Source: Patiria miniata
Taxonomy: Eukaryota > Echinodermata > Asteroidea > Valvatida > Asterinidae
Length of the DNA stretch: 64,000 bases
Reading direction: 5' to 3'
Assembly (NCBI RefSeq): GCF_015706575.1
Contig: NW_024037056.1
Span: forward strand, 6,275,176 to 6,339,175
A model generated the notes under the pieces. It worked only from the letters and a program-made list of their open reading frames with translations. It had not been told where the DNA came from and searched no databases. Numbering within the stretch: the first letter of the stretch is position 1; each line of letters opens with the position of its first letter. Of this stretch, positions 1-13,078 are shown in pieces. The position numbers were made by a program, and so were the translations under genes.

Positions 1-560
1 TTTGCGACCGATCAACACACTTGGAAATTCCTAGTTTTTGAGTAAAATCCATATATATATTTTGTGAAAACCTTGTGGAGACGTATTCATCTATAGAAAT
101 TGCCCTGCGGAGATGTAAACAATCTTGTGTTCCCTATTATGCACATGTCTCCACAGGGTACCGTCTACCAAATCACAGTTCTTGTTCTACATAACCCCCG
201 AGGACAGACACACAAAGAGAGAACAACAGATCCTTTCAGTCCTCGGTAGTTGGGTCTTTTGTTCAAAACGGTCCTCTGTAGTAGATTTGTGTGCTTAGTC
301 TATGGGAGAGTATTTCAGGGAAAAAGGGAAACACAAAGCATTGTCCTCGGGAGTGTAGTAAACTAAGAGTTAGTGTTCCAAGCATGTTCCCACTGGAACA
401 GGCCGTTCCCAAATTATTTCGTGTGCACGCGCATAGACAAACGTTCCCATGCGGGAACACCTGGCGGTCTTTCACGGGCTGGGAACAACACAAGTTCCCC
501 GGTGGAATGTTCCAAGCGTTCTGACTTTTGAGACGTTCCCTCATTTGTAGATGAAAAGTT
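1..560. repeat. Word-repeat family copy, words GTCTCCAC, GAGGAC and GTTCCC
   Basis: Positions 1-160 match, inverted, the sequence at 3235-3390 and 48298-48450 (GGAAATTCCTAG, AAAATCCATATAT, GTGGAGAC at 75, GTCTCCAC at 146). Next comes a GAGGAC/GTCCTC block (200, 239, 271, 342), then a GTTCCC/GGGAAC block with seven exact copies on both strands between 386 and 540. No coding potential is supported. Confidence 0.75.
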
Positions 561-1730
561 GACAATGCATTGTGTTTTTTTCCCACCTTTTATTAACCGA
601 CGACCTCAAGCTCGGGATAATGGAAACCTTTAATCCACTGTTATTGAAGCAGCACACAAATTATCTTAAAAAGGTATGATTTTTTTTTCCAGTGAGCTTA
701 AGATACTACTTTAAGCCTACTTCAGTGGTCGTCTTGTTTTCAAAGAAATGCCGTGAATGTTGACATTTTGTGTCATAACACAAGGAGCATATTATTCTGA
801 GTATCCAGGGTACGATGCCGCGTTAATCCTCTGGAAAGGTTTTGTTAGGTAGACAATGTAACAAGCACGTGCGTGCCTAATGCGCAAACTTTGGAATTAA
901 GAAGGAACACAGCCCATTTGCCCACGTCATAACCTAATTCCCTTGTGTTTTTTTTGCTGAAAACAGGCCACGCCATTAACTGTTACAATTTTCAATACGC
1001 AGGCCTTTCACGATCGAGCCACTGCCTCTGAATGCATTTTCTGCCTGAGTTCCCTGGCATTGTTGGTGTCTCTTTCATCAGTTATCTCATATCGATTATA
1101 CCAGCGGCACAAGTGGCAACCTTGAGTGTATTTGGCCATGTTTGCCATGGTACCAACTTCCACTCAATGGCACTGCTGAATCTGGTGTTTTATTTAACAA
1201 GTACGCATTGATCTCGGCTGCGCGTTGACATTGGAGTCTGATGGCTGATTCACGATCTATTGATTTTTGGTAACTTGGTGTATGCTTTTAGTCTAAAAAT
1301 AAAAAAAGCAATATGCAGCCCATCAAGATCATATTTAAGTTGGCTGATGAAGTCTTCAAAACGACCTCCATATTTTTTTAGATGTCTGCAATTTATAAAC
1401 CATCAACAAGATGTAGGTCGATCATTCTGGCCTCCCGACCGTCCGATGTTGTTTCAATTAGTAAACCCTGCAGAACATTAACGGTGATGCTTGCAGCGTG
1501 GTTGTGGTCAGGGCCAGATCGTGCAAACAAATCAGTCGTCCAGAATTAGCTGAAACAGGTTGAACCAATTCAACTTCAAAGTAGTCAGTTGGCAGCCAGG
1601 CACGCTTCTCTCTGAAATCCGACGATGCGAAAAAAAATACCGGCAAGCTAAAAGCGAGGACGCAAACATTTGACGCGCGCGAGTTTTGACGCGCACGCGA
1701 ACCAGTGCGCGCAACGCACTTGATTCTTGT
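561..1730. other. Nothing recognised
   Basis: AT-rich sequence with short frames only. I see no exon, RNA gene or clear transposon end here. Confidence 0.5.
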
Positions 1731-1916
1731 CGGGAGAACATCAAAACGTCATACACACGCGCGCACCACTGGTTACTAGCGCCCATTGGAGAAACGCTCG
1801 AGTTGCGTTAACTTGCAGTTGATCTCCATTAGTAAGACAACTAATGGAGATTAATGACTACAACGTGTGAAGTACGCATGATTGAATTGAGATGACGTCA
1901 CACTAAACTGGATTAA

Positions 1917-2237
1917 CCTATCGCGGTAGAATCGGGTCAACGCAGCTTGTGAAATTTCGTCCAATACACCATTATCATGTTGCAGCCATTTGATTTGTTC
2001 CCATTCAGATCAATGTGACCAAAGCGAGGCTGGAAGGAAAAATAGTCTGGTTCCTTTTGCACAAAATCATTATCATTCATTATGTTATTGGATACAGGGA
2101 ACACGACTAAAATGTTGGAAGCATGATAAAGGTCTTTTACATGATATGCAAATGGACGCGGAATGCCCAAAATCTAAGACAAACAAAACTTGAAAGTCCA
2201 TAGGGTTGTCTGAGGGGCGTGGCTAACTCGCAAACAG
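1917..2237 (-). mobile_element. Short element with CCTATCGCGG ends, copy 1 (interrupted)
   Basis: The inverted form of the repeats at 45731-45893 and 54797-54968, sharing CTATCGCGGTAGAATCG, CAGCTTGTGAAAT, CAAATGGACGCGGAATG and GGTTGTCTGAGGGGCGTGGC. About 130 bp of unrelated sequence interrupts it in the middle. Confidence 0.75.
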
Positions 2238-3134
2238 CGTAATGTCAATTTGCACACACGTAAGACACTGAGATATTCAATGAGTTTTATGTTGAAAATC
2301 AACGAGTACGATATGCACTTAATTACACGCACGACTGATCGTGTTGATGCGTTCATATTTTGTTAATCATGTAGCCGTCATGCACGACATGTTTCTGTTC
2401 ACTGCGTATCACAGATGACTCCAACAGACACCCATATTGTTCCAAAATATTCCACTTCACATTTTAAGAGGGAATCTTTTCCGAGATAATACATTGAGGT
2501 GAAGATACAATGCGAATGAATTTCTGTAATGAAAAACAGTTTTGATTGTCTATTTTTTTTTGCAATTTTGTTCTGCCAGAAGGCTATAATTAAGACACAA
2601 ATGTATTAAAAATACCACAAGGGACACTTTAATATGCCAACATATTTCTTTTATTTAACAGGCACCGATTACCCCCGTTTTTTGGTCAAATATGAAAGTG
2701 CTCCTCCAGCCTATCGTTGCTGGAAAGAGAAAGGAATTAGAATTTATGACTGTCAAAAATGTACAGATGAATGATGACATCTTAGTCGGATAAAGAGATT
2801 TCTGTGGACAGAGATCTTGTTATGGTTGGTTTATAATATTCGTAAACATGGCAGTCGGCTCAGCAGGTGTCGTTCACTTGTGCCAATCAATTAACTAAAT
2901 TTGTTGAATTCCTTGCAGAGTTTGTTTATTACCATCTATAATGCGTAAGGTCTCAAGTGATTTCAAAAATGTCTGCAGTATTCAGATGACAAGTTATGAA
3001 TCATGCTCACGTATTTATGTCTGTCTCAGCTGCATCCGAGTCTGCGAGAAATGTTTATTTTTTGTGTCCGTCTGTCGAATGCTTCCTTGTATCTCGTAGA
3101 TAAAAACAATTAAAGGGTTTTTAACCCCTAGGAT
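2238..3134. other. Nothing recognised
   Basis: AT-rich sequence with no exon, RNA gene or repeat boundary that I can support. Confidence 0.45.
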
Positions 3135-3795
3135 TTTATTATCCCCTTTTAAGCCAATTAAGAAAGGGGGATCTTGCGATGGTGTATTCCTTCTGTGTGG
3201 ATGTGTATCCGTCTGATCTGATACACTGTGCCCTCTGGAGACATGCACACAATAGGGAATAGAAGATTGTATACGTCTCCACAGGGCAATTTCTATAGAT
3301 GAACACGTCTCCACAAGGTTTTCACGAAACAGATATGTGGATTTTACTCAAAACTAGGAATTTCCAAGGTATGTTGATCCATCGCAAATGGTAGAGTTTT
3401 AAAGGGATATTCAGTCCGAATTTCAGACAAGGAAATTAATTCTAGTTAAAATAAGAGCATTTTGAAACTGTACTTTCAAACTCAAAAATGTTAGTACACA
3501 AGAACAAAGAATTGTCTCCACAATTCAAATTTCAGTATGTGTGCTCCATTTTGGTTAGGTTTACTGTGCTGTCACATAAAAAGTCAGACTTCACTCTCAA
3601 CAAAACCTGGTGACAATAATCTTTCGGTAGGTGGACTTAAGACGACTTGAGACATCTGAGGTCAAAGGTCCTCTAGGGGTCAAATGAGGTCAGTGCTGGT
3701 TTTGGTTAGGAACAGTGAAAAGTGTGCTTACTGACTGACTGTGTAAATACTGCCAGCATGCCAGGGGGATCGCGCAAGCTTAACTTGCAGTATTA
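3135..3795. mobile_element. Framed word-repeat element, copy 1, word GTCTCCAC
   Basis: The left end is a small hairpin (ATCCCC ... GGGGGATCTTGCGAT) then GTATTCCTTCTGTGTG. The right end is CTGCCAGCATGCCAGGGGGA then TCGCGCAAG and TTGCAGTATT. Both ends recur at 41364-42137. Inside are GGAGAC (3237) and GTCTCCAC (3275, 3307, 3514), in sequence also found at 48298-48600. Confidence 0.8.
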
Positions 3796-4595
3796 TTTAA
3801 TTTTCAGGGTCTGGAATGGTTGGGTTAAGGCTCTTGAACCTTGTATTTTTTTATTAGTTTGTTTTGTTGAGCTCTTTTGCTCGTCCTCAACTTTGTCAGC
3901 ATCTTTGAAGGGGAAGGTGAAGGATTTCTCCGAGCTGAGAGATCAGTGTTTATTTGTTTACACATGATTAGATCCAAGCCTTGCATTAGGATTCCCGTTT
4001 GCAGTAGCAGCCAAGAATCCAATAAGATCTCCGGTATAAGTTGGTTACCAAGCAAGACATGGATTCGTGAGCTTGACAGAATCCTCTCGAGGTCTTTTCA
4101 ATTCACATCGCGAAATCCTAACTTGGTTAGCGGTCCGGACAGCATTGGCAGGGTTGACACTTCTCCGGCTAATGATCCAATTTGAAATTTCCTCTGAGAG
4201 TACTGCCCTCTCTTTCCCCCCTAAATTGCATCGCAGAGCAATCGTTTATGTGATTCTGTCGTCGGTTAACCCGTGTCATCGGTCCCTGTAGACTCCTGGC
4301 AAGATGCTCATTTTTTTTAAACTCGGTGCTCAAATTGTCAAATTTAGTTTCGATCTCAAACCTGAAATCTACTCTGTCACTAAGATCCAGGAGTATTTCC
4401 CAGTTGTGCTTGGGGCGGATATTTATTGCTTACAAATCGGACACATATCCCTCAAGTTTTCGTAGTCTACTTGCCTCAGATGTCGATCTGAGCAAAACAT
4501 TTTTGACGTGTTTTCATATCATTCAGCAGAGATCAAATGGGTTATAGCGAAGCGTGTGTAGGCACGTCCTAGCTTTGGTAGTTTAAATGTAGAGT
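3796..4595. other. Nothing recognised
   Basis: No exon or repeat end that I can support in this stretch. Short frames lack family features. Confidence 0.45.
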
Positions 4596-5094
4596 ACAGG
4601 GTGAGTAAAAAAAACCCAAACGAAACCCAAATGTCGAATCTATTGTTTTAGTGAAGTTCTGCATGTAGCACTTTCAAAATAGGAAATGATAGCCCAATTC
4701 ATAAGCTTTCTGTAAGTACAAGAATCATTCAAATCACTCATGTAATTTTTAAGCTACGGAATTTCAAACACAACCACCGTTTTAAAGTTCTGTCCACTGA
4801 TAGGTGTTCTTTCAGCAAAACAAAACAATTCACACACATCCTTACGTGAATTGTTTTCGTTTTGCTGAAAGAACACACACATTTTTTTTGTGATCCGTGG
4901 ACAGAACTTTAAAACGATGGTTGTGTTTAAAGTTCCGTAACTTGAAAAGTACTTTAGTGATTTCAATAATTCTTGTACTAAAAGAAAGCTTATGAATTGA
5001 GCTTTCATATCCTAAATTTTGAAAGTGCTAGATTCAGAACTTAACTAAAACAATTGTCCCGACATTTGGGTTTCGCCTTTTTTGACTGACCCGG
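4596..5094. mobile_element. Palindromic element with CAGGGTGAGT ends, copy 1
   Basis: A foldback of about 500 bp. The left arm has CAGGGTGAGTAAAAAAAACC, CCAAATGTCG, GAAGTTCTGCATGTAGCAC; the right arm is the complement. An internal hairpin carries TTTCAGCAAAACRAAAACAA. TA precedes the left end, as in TA-targeting elements. Related copies lie at 5949-6468 and 21863-22640. Confidence 0.88.
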
Positions 5095-5145
5095 TTTATC
5101 ATTTGTCTTTGGGGCAATTTGATTTCGTTTGAAAGCAATAAAAGT

Positions 5146-5545
5146 GCTCAAAATCTAAAGTCAGGTACTTAGCAACTAACTCGATGAAGTTTTAGCTCAG
5201 TGAATACTGTATATTCAGAGAAAACAAATTCTAAGATATCGATTTCAATAATCAAAAGTTGCCGAGTTATTTTTGAATTGCGCCGGAAATCAGCGTCTGG
5301 GACACGTTCTTATTCAGCCGATCGCAGCTACGCGATGTCGCGCACTGACCGACGAATTATAGCAACCGCGCGCGTGTGTGTGTCGTGTCAACGCTTGCGC
5401 GCACCCATTCACGGCTTCCCCGAATTAAAAACGAACTACTTACGGAAGTTTTCAAAAATGCGTTTCGCATCTTTGGAAATGACCTTGTTTATTTTGTTCT
5501 TCAAAATGCCAGCATGCCAGAAAGAATAATTACACAGCGCCCATT
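5146..5545. repeat. TTAA-type repeat family D, partial copy
   Basis: Shares GTGCTCAAAATCTAAAG, GGGACACGTTCT, ATTCAGCCGATCGCAGCTAC and GCCAGCATGCCAGAAAG with 39849-40367, 47222-47765 and 57687-58243. Frames read across it are not genes. Confidence 0.8.
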
Positions 5546-5948
5546 TATATGTCGGTGAAATTGCTGTCAGACATTTTGAAGATACTTTACACAAACATTG
5601 GATTTTTCTTTCGGCAAAATATTAAACCAAAAGATCTTATAGTGAAAGTTAATCCTTTATATTTAAGTAAAACATGCAAGACATACTGGGCAGGTATCGC
5701 GTGATGGAATGCTCTTAAGATTAATGACATTGAAGGTTTCCTCAATCATGTCCTGAGGGAGATTGTCGAAGCGGAAGAGGTCGCCTTGAGTTCATGCTTG
5801 GCTGGGAAGAATTAAGTTCGTGCAGGAATGTACGTTTAAGTTTAATCGGGATAATCGGTTAAATTCAGTGATAAGCCCTGTGTATTCGGTAGCCATCTTC
5901 CAGGTATTTTGTTGATTAATTCAGAGAATGCACTAAAGGTCAAGTTAA

Positions 5949-6468
5949 ACAGGGTGAGTTAAAAAACAACAACCACGAAACCCAAATGTCGGGACAATTG
6001 TTTTAGTGAAGTTCTGAATGTAGCACTTTCAAAATCTAGGATATGAAAGCCTAATTCATAAGCGTTCTTTTAGTACAAGAATCATTGAAATCGCTCATGT
6101 ACTTTTCAAGTTACGGCGTTTTAAACTCAACCACCGTTTTAAAGTTCTGTCCACGGATCACACAAAAGGTGTGTGTTCTTTCAGCAAAACGAAAACAATT
6201 CACACACATCCTTGTGTGATTTGTTTTCGTGTTGCTGAAAGAACCCTGAACTTTTTTTGTGATCCGTGGACAGAACCTTAAAACGGCGGTTGTGTTTTTA
6301 AAACTCCGTAACTTGAAAAGTACATGAGTGATTGGAATGGTTCTTGTACTAAACGAAAGCTTATGAATTGGGCTTTTATGTCCTAGTTTTTGAAAGTGCT
6401 ACATGCAGAACTTCACTAAAACAATGGTCCCGACATTTGGGTTTCGTTTTTTTTTTACTCACCCTGTA
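5949..6468. mobile_element. Palindromic element with CAGGGTGAGT ends, copy 2
   Basis: Starts ACAGGGTGAGTT and ends TTTTACTCACCCTGTA. Arms share CCAAATGTCGGGACAATTG and the internal CTTTCAGCAAAACGAAAACA hairpin with copy 1. Confidence 0.9.
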
Positions 6469-9400
6469 TGCATCCTGTCTTCAAAGATGAATGCAATGCA
6501 AAGAAAATTAACATGCAAGTGCTTTCTGCAGGTGGTGCAACGGGGTTAGAAGTAAATCATCTGAATTCTGAGTGCGAAGTCATATCATGAAAGTTCAAAT
6601 GTTAGGCCTCGGCGGAGTTAGGTACGGCGTGAAACTTTATGATCAGAATGATTGAAGGCGATGAAGCACAAGGGTTACTGTTCTGTTTTCGTTCTTTTCT
6701 CCCCATAGGTCCACCGCTGCCTCGTAAAGAAAAAGGGTGCCACACTTGTCATAAATTTTGGGATTTTGGCCAACCACTGAGCTGTCATAAGACCCCGGTT
6801 TGACCCTAGTTCAACGAGTTACCAAAATAACGTTCATTTCTTCAAGTGGGCCTGTACAATACGGAGCCTTGAAACCTTTGCTGCGGTACAGTCTGCCCGC
6901 AGGGGACAACGTAGCAGTCGAAGCTCTTCCACGAACTGCTGTAAAGGTAAAATTTCTTCATATTCGTCTATCATTCAAACGTGACACCGTGAAGTGTTAC
7001 TTGCTAGAAGGGACACTCAAATGAAGAGAAGCAGCCAGTGATTGACTTGACAGTCGGTTATTAAACAGAGTTAATGATTTTTTTTTTCAAAAATGCTTCA
7101 GAAACTTTCATCTTTTTACAATTTGTACCAGCTAAAATATAACCAATTGAAATGAGGTCTGATTGAAAGCCTTTCAACAGAGTGAAGTTTGGGCTAGGAT
7201 GTGATAGTGTTCTCCATTCCTATAAAGAATGAAGCAGACTTTGCCACATGCACTTTTCTCAGATGCTACTTAAATTTTAATTAAAAAAAAAAATTGAAAA
7301 AGAGCTTTGTCTGATTGTAATTAAACTTTGAATGTGCACATTTCATTGGATGTCTTCTGCAGGCATTTATGTAGACAACATTCAGTAAAATCTTATTTTA
7401 ATTGCCAATATATAAAGGATTAAATTCGCCCCCAGCCCGTGCCAGCTGTGACAAAATAAAGAGCCGACTCTTAATGGCTGTGGATAAACTGTCAATGTAG
7501 CGAAACATGTTGTGCAGTAGAGTAAGTCCAGACAGCTTATGAATTCTCCGCGCTGCATGCTGCTTGAAATGTCAGCTGATAATGTGATTCCATGTTGGCA
7601 CTACACAACATTGGCACTGAATGTAGACCAGGGCCGATTTTTTTCCCCCTTCCATAACAAATTTTCTCGACACCGTGATCTTGTTAAACACAGACATGGC
7701 CTCTGCTTTGCAAATCATATTTCATGCTTCCGTGCACAGTGGGACTTCATCGTTGATCTATGGGGAAAATACCCAAGCATTGAAACTATACCATAGATTT
7801 TCTGTTGGCTTTTAAACACAATGAAAGCTGCGTTTCTGGCAAAATAATGCATTGAAATGTAATACTGACCAGAAATATATTCGTTGTGGTTTGAGTTTAA
7901 AGTTGGTGTATACGTGTTTTTTGGGTGTGGCGCCTTGAAATTTTTTTTTCAAATTGAATCGATAATTTGCTAGCATTACATTAGTAAAGAGCTTTCCGAT
8001 GAGGCATTGCACGAAAAAATCGGCTAGCGACAAGTAATCCATGAAGTAAGTTAACTTTTGAATTAAGAGCGGGACGCTTCCAATTCGTTTTGAATAGTGT
8101 GCGCGATTTCTGAACTGGAGCGCGCCATTTAAAACCACTTTTTAAAACTGAAGGCCTGCAAGCAAATGAATTTGTTACATAGTATGTACAATGTAAGAAC
8201 AATGTTATATTAAGCTTTGAAGTTAACATTCACAATGAAATCTTAATATCCCGTATTTCGTATTCTTTGTATGACACAATACTAAAACCAGAGCGTCACC
8301 TGACACCTTGTAAATGACAGGTTGCTTATTATAATTGATCATTGATGATCCAAGAAACATCTCAATATCACAACCTTGTCAAATCATCCAGGTGTGTAAG
8401 ATGAGGTCGTATGAAAGTTAATCTAGTGCAAAATAGCGGGTGAAAAGCGGGGTGGGTGGAGGACAGTCGGGATACGGCGACGGTAATAAACAGGATCTCT
8501 GCCCGATTAACCACCTGATGGACAGACACACCAAGGTGGAAGAATTGACTCGACAAATTAAATAAGACATAGATCGGAAGGGGTTGGGTGCAAGATCCTG
8601 AATCACCGGTTGAGGTGGATCTTCAAGTAATTTGACATGGCTAGTGGGTAGAGATGATAGCCTTGATCGGGGGCACAAGATGAGTGATTTGATAACGCCC
8701 GCGCAGACTTGTTTTTCATGCTTCGATGGTAGGGCTCACTGAAAGTGATTTGTTTTCTGGGGGTAAATAATCTGCCCACTTGTCAGTCGGGGCATCGCTG
8801 ATTTCGCTCTTGGGTTTGCGATGGATAGATAAGGCAGAAAGAAATGAACGACAGTTCAAACGCATGCACGATCTCTGCACAAGGTACAACTCTATTGTTA
8901 GCTCTTGTCCAAGATTATGACCTTTTGTAAACATGAACATTTCAAAAATTGACAGTTGTTTCCACAAGGAATTTCTAATGTGTATAAGAACACGATTGAG
9001 AATTGCGTATTGCGAACACACACACCAACCCACACCTTCGTATGATGCATTAATTCTCTTGTGTCATATATCAGTGTACCAATTCCAGGATACGCGTTAA
9101 CAGCGAAATGTGTTTTGACAAGATATCTATTTTAGGACGTGACGCCAGATGAGTTGGCGTTTTCAGGAATACCTATTAAGCTGACAGAATGTACACGATA
9201 TTGGACAATTAAAGACATCTTTCACTTCGTCTGTTTTCCTTTCAGGGGGATTTCAAGATCGACCTTTTCATTTGAACCGATGACCCTCCATCACCGTTCT
9301 CTTCAAGGCAGTCGGCTTATTAGCTTGAACGCCTCGCCCGTTGTCAACCACTTGATCAGGAAATCTTCAAGTAGTAATTCACTGAGTTATTACCACCAGT

Positions 9401-9808
9401 GTCCTCACCTATGTGTGTCCTGCGTGTTCCGTTCCCCTGGAGATTGCCTCGCAATTGCCTCGGCTGAAAGAAATGCTCCAAGGCAGAGAGTGCGAGATCT
9501 TATTGAGGAAAAGGGTAAACCACTTTCAGCAGAGGAGCGCGTGTTGGCGTGGTAAACAAATTACTAGGAATTAATTGAACTTCAGTGTCTGAATTAAAAG
9601 TGCACTTAATTTGATTGTCAGTTCTGCATGAGCTGTAAACTCTGCAATTAACTGCATATTGCCTCGCTGAATGAACATTGAAATGGAAGAATGGAAAGTG
9701 CCCATCTTGTGATTGCGTTATCGAGTGATCCTGATCTCTTGCGGTGAGCAACACACCGAGTCTTCTGTGAACTAGCCCGATCGCAGCGAAACGGTACAAG
9801 CTCCAATC
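6469..9808. other. Upstream region of the GPCR, no supported coding exon
   Basis: Mostly AT-rich. A stretch at 9248-9513 lies between an acceptor-like CCTTTCAG and a donor-like GGTAAAC and might be a non-coding 5' exon of the receptor gene. The 138-codon frame across it has no family resemblance. Confidence 0.4.
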
Positions 9809-12067
9809 ATGTTAAGTGAAAGTTCGTACAAAATGGGGGGTCCGAATCTGTGTAATGTCTCTTATGAGTTCCTCATCAATGACGCAACATTGGAGGAAAA
9901 CCACTACAACACGGCGTCAAGTTTCGTGTACGATGTCACTTACGACTGCTACACCCAGAGCGGCATCTGCGCCTATTACCTGTATGAGATGACGGGGGAG
10001 ACCCTCATTGATCATCTCAAGTATATCATGATACCACAGCACTACGAGTACGCAAAGGTTATCCCCTTCATAACGGTGGTAGGCTTGCTGTGTCTCGTCG
10101 GTATCATTGGCAATCTACTGACTATAGTTGTGATACTGAGGAACCGAATACTGCAGACGACATCCAACTACTTAGTCAGTATGGCCTTCTCAGACCTCTT
10201 GATACTTTTACTCACCGGACCCATGGAGGTGGCTTACGAACTCAAAGCCTGGCCCTGGACGTACACTCGTTTCATGTGCCGGTTGCGGTACTTTCTGATC
10301 GAGGCCTGTACTTTCACTTCAGTTTTGAACATAACTTCTTTCACCACAGAGCGGTACATCGCCATCTGCCATCCCATCAAAGCAAAGTCTTACGTCTCGC
10401 ATTCGCGCGCCATCAAAATCATCGTCGTTATTTGGATTGTCTCGCTTGGTGTCAGCATACCGCTGTTTCTGGGTTATGACACTTATGAAATTTGTCCCGG
10501 AATCCCTGAGTCAACCGTGTGCAGTATTCCTACAAATGAGTGGAACAACATCATAGACCGTCTCTATGTCGTCTCCGCTACGCTGCTCTTTCTTATTCCC
10601 ATGATCCTGATCACGATCTTTTACTCCTTGATTGCGAGAGTGCTGTACGGGGTGAACGTGGAGGTTGCGGTGAGACGCAACTCAAGACGAGCGAGGAACA
10701 GAAATGGAATCAACCACAATGAGAAGAAGAAAGAGAACTCTATTGAGCGATCTCGAAAACAGATTGTTAAAATGCTTGGTGAGTTTTTAGAACCACTTTG
10801 TTATAATGTGCTTTTGTCTGAGGAAAACAGATGTAATCCATGAGTGCTGTACAAAAATGTATCCTCTGTGAATATGGGCTCCGTGCGCCAAAAAAAAAGA
10901 TGGCGCGTTTTTACCACTTGTGAGAGCCCCTTGGACAGAGACATATAATACATTTATTTATATGTCTATGCCTTGGACGGGACACCGCGGGTGCGTACTG
11001 TACTGGTGCGCGCGCGAAGTATGCACGACTTGCGATGGTCTCCAAGATTAATCCCCGCCCCAATAACATTGGATCATTCGAAATACGCAGTGGATGGACC
11101 GGGAACCAGTCGAGGTCTCCCCCAACTCTCCTTTTCTGGCGTTGAAGGGGTACTTGTGCACGGAGCCCATTATGGCGACCACAATAATTTGTGGCGGTAT
11201 CACACACTCGCGCGTATGCCTTTTGTGAGTGTACTCTACTTGTCCCACTGCGTCCGGCAGTAACACGCGTGTGTCTATGGGATATCTTCCATAGGTCCAT
11301 GCACAATTTCAAGCCGTAGCCTTAGCAAGTAATTCAGCGCGTCCTTACTCTGATGAGTACGCAAAACAGCGCTGTTGCAAGGGGTCAATAACTTGACGAC
11401 TCATGCAGACTTCTAAAGCAATGTGCAGTAGTTACTGATCACAAATTCGCAGTATTTCTGTATTCACAAATATTTGGTACTGATTTTGATATCGATTGGA
11501 AGACCTTATTTTCAAAACGCGCAGATCTATTTGAAAAAAAAGTGAAATTGTTGCAAAGAATACAAGCAATATTATATAACGGCTGTTTCTTAACTTCATT
11601 TTTCGCTTTAGTGTATTCCTAAGTTGTATTCAAGCATATAACAGCCGTCGAAATTGCTTTTGGCAGCCAGGAGAGAGCAGGATTTTAAAAAGGGAACAAA
11701 ATAGCGTACATGTATATTGCGTTTTGGGAAACACACTCTTCATTCCAATGTCTTGTTTTTTATTGCCTTTGTAGCTCTGGTGGCTGGTTGCTTCGCTTCG
11801 TGTTGGCTGCCGTTCCACATCATCAGAATCCTTCCAAACTTCATTCCGTATGAGAACCTACCGATCATTTACTTCGATGTGTTCTACAAGATCTCCATCG
11901 TTCTGATGTACACCAGCGCGACCATCAACCCCATCCTCTATAATATCATGTCAGCCAGGTTCCGTCAAGCCTTCAAGAAGACTATCCTCTGTCAAGAAGT
12001 AAGGTCGCCTCCGAACTCTAGAGGGGGATATACCACCACGTCAGTGGTCACGCAGACATCTGTGTGA
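9809..12067 (+). CDS. Class A neuropeptide GPCR (TRH/neuromedin U/ghrelin receptor-like), two exons
   Basis: Exons are 9809-10778 and 11775-12067, joined in phase 1 (donor GTGAGT, acceptor TTTGTAG), giving 420 residues. This is a seven-helix plasma-membrane receptor that should couple a peptide ligand to G proteins. Visible marks are GN in TM1 (101-102), SMAFSDL in TM2, Cys157 with Cys238 for the extracellular disulphide, ERYIAICHPIKA after TM3 (181-192), SRKQIVKMLALVAG entering TM6, CWLPF (333-337), and NPILY in TM7 (375-379). Asn16 is a glycosylation sequon, a cysteine follows helix 8, and the tail ends in TSV, a class I PDZ-ligand pattern. ERYIAICHPIKA and the TM6 entry resemble TRH receptors most, but neuromedin U and ghrelin receptors are close, so the ligand is not assigned. 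Reading through the intron gives a 344-residue form lacking TM6-7. A second ATG at 9833 is an alternative start. Confidence 0.93.
10779..11774 (+). other. GPCR intron with inverted-repeat sequence
   Basis: This 996 bp intron splits the codon just after KML at the start of TM6. It holds a degenerate inverted repeat: GGGCTCCGTGCGCC near 10875 is mirrored by GTGCACGGAGCCC near 11153, so a short transposon probably lies inside. No coding potential was recognised. Confidence 0.6.
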
Positions 12068-13078
12068 CGCGTGGTAGAATGAGCATGTTATAAATGCATG
12101 AATATGTGGCTGATATGACGACCATTCTGGGTCGCTGAAATTGCTTTATTGGATTGACTTTGCTTTATGTAGAGAGAAACAGCTGGATTTTTTTATGGAT
12201 TCCCATTCCAACTTAAACTGAATGAACACCCCCCACCAAGAAACTGTTTCAATACAGCATGATTTGAACCACGTGATTACCCATGCTTGTGCATGCAAAT
12301 GTTTTATCGCTTGCTGGGACCCTGTTGTACATATGATTTACCAGTTCAAAAAATGACAAAATGTACATTCAGACTATAGTGCCGAGTTCGTTGCTATTGG
12401 AGTTATAGGTGGAGGGACATGTTCATTAATTTAACAACTTTGTGCAAGCTGTACTTGTTTTGGTATATATTTTCCAATTTTTTTGGGGGTGGACTGTTTC
12501 ATATACGAGTATGATGTATGATGTTCTATGCATAAAGTGAGTTTGGGACAAAAATTGTAACTTTGACATTTCATGTCAAACAAGAGGTGGTTCCATCCGT
12601 TCTGTGGTAATGTTTCGCCAAGTGCATCCCAATTTTCAACCACTTTTCTTGACTAAGATTGAGACTCGATCTTTTGGGGGATTTTCGAGTTTGTCTGTCT
12701 ATACTGTTTCCGATATTTTGTACTCAGTTTTTTTAGTACATAGTTATATCTTTGCTGGTAGAAACAAACGCGCCAAAACGCGTTAAAAAAAACCCCCAGA
12801 AATTATCAGCATGAAAAAAAAAGTTTGGATGATTTTGTCTTTTTGAAGTTATCTTGGTCCAATCTGCTTCAACCAATTCCTTATATTCAAAAATGCGTTG
12901 ACGCTGACGCAGTTTATGCTTGCGCTGTGCATGACAGATTTGTTGCTTTTACGTAATGCATGATTTATGTGAATGTGTGGAGGTTTTTCTGTCTTTATGA
13001 GTACTGCTCGCTAATCTGGTTGACTGGTGTAGTTTCATGACTTTTCTGGGGAGGAATATTCCCACAAATGTACCATTA

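Noticed and set aside
5200..5529. 109-codon frame
   Set aside because: Lies within dispersed repeat family D, whose other copies do not keep the frame.
9139..9555. 138-codon frame upstream of the GPCR
   Set aside because: No family features and irregular composition; part of it may be a non-coding 5' exon.
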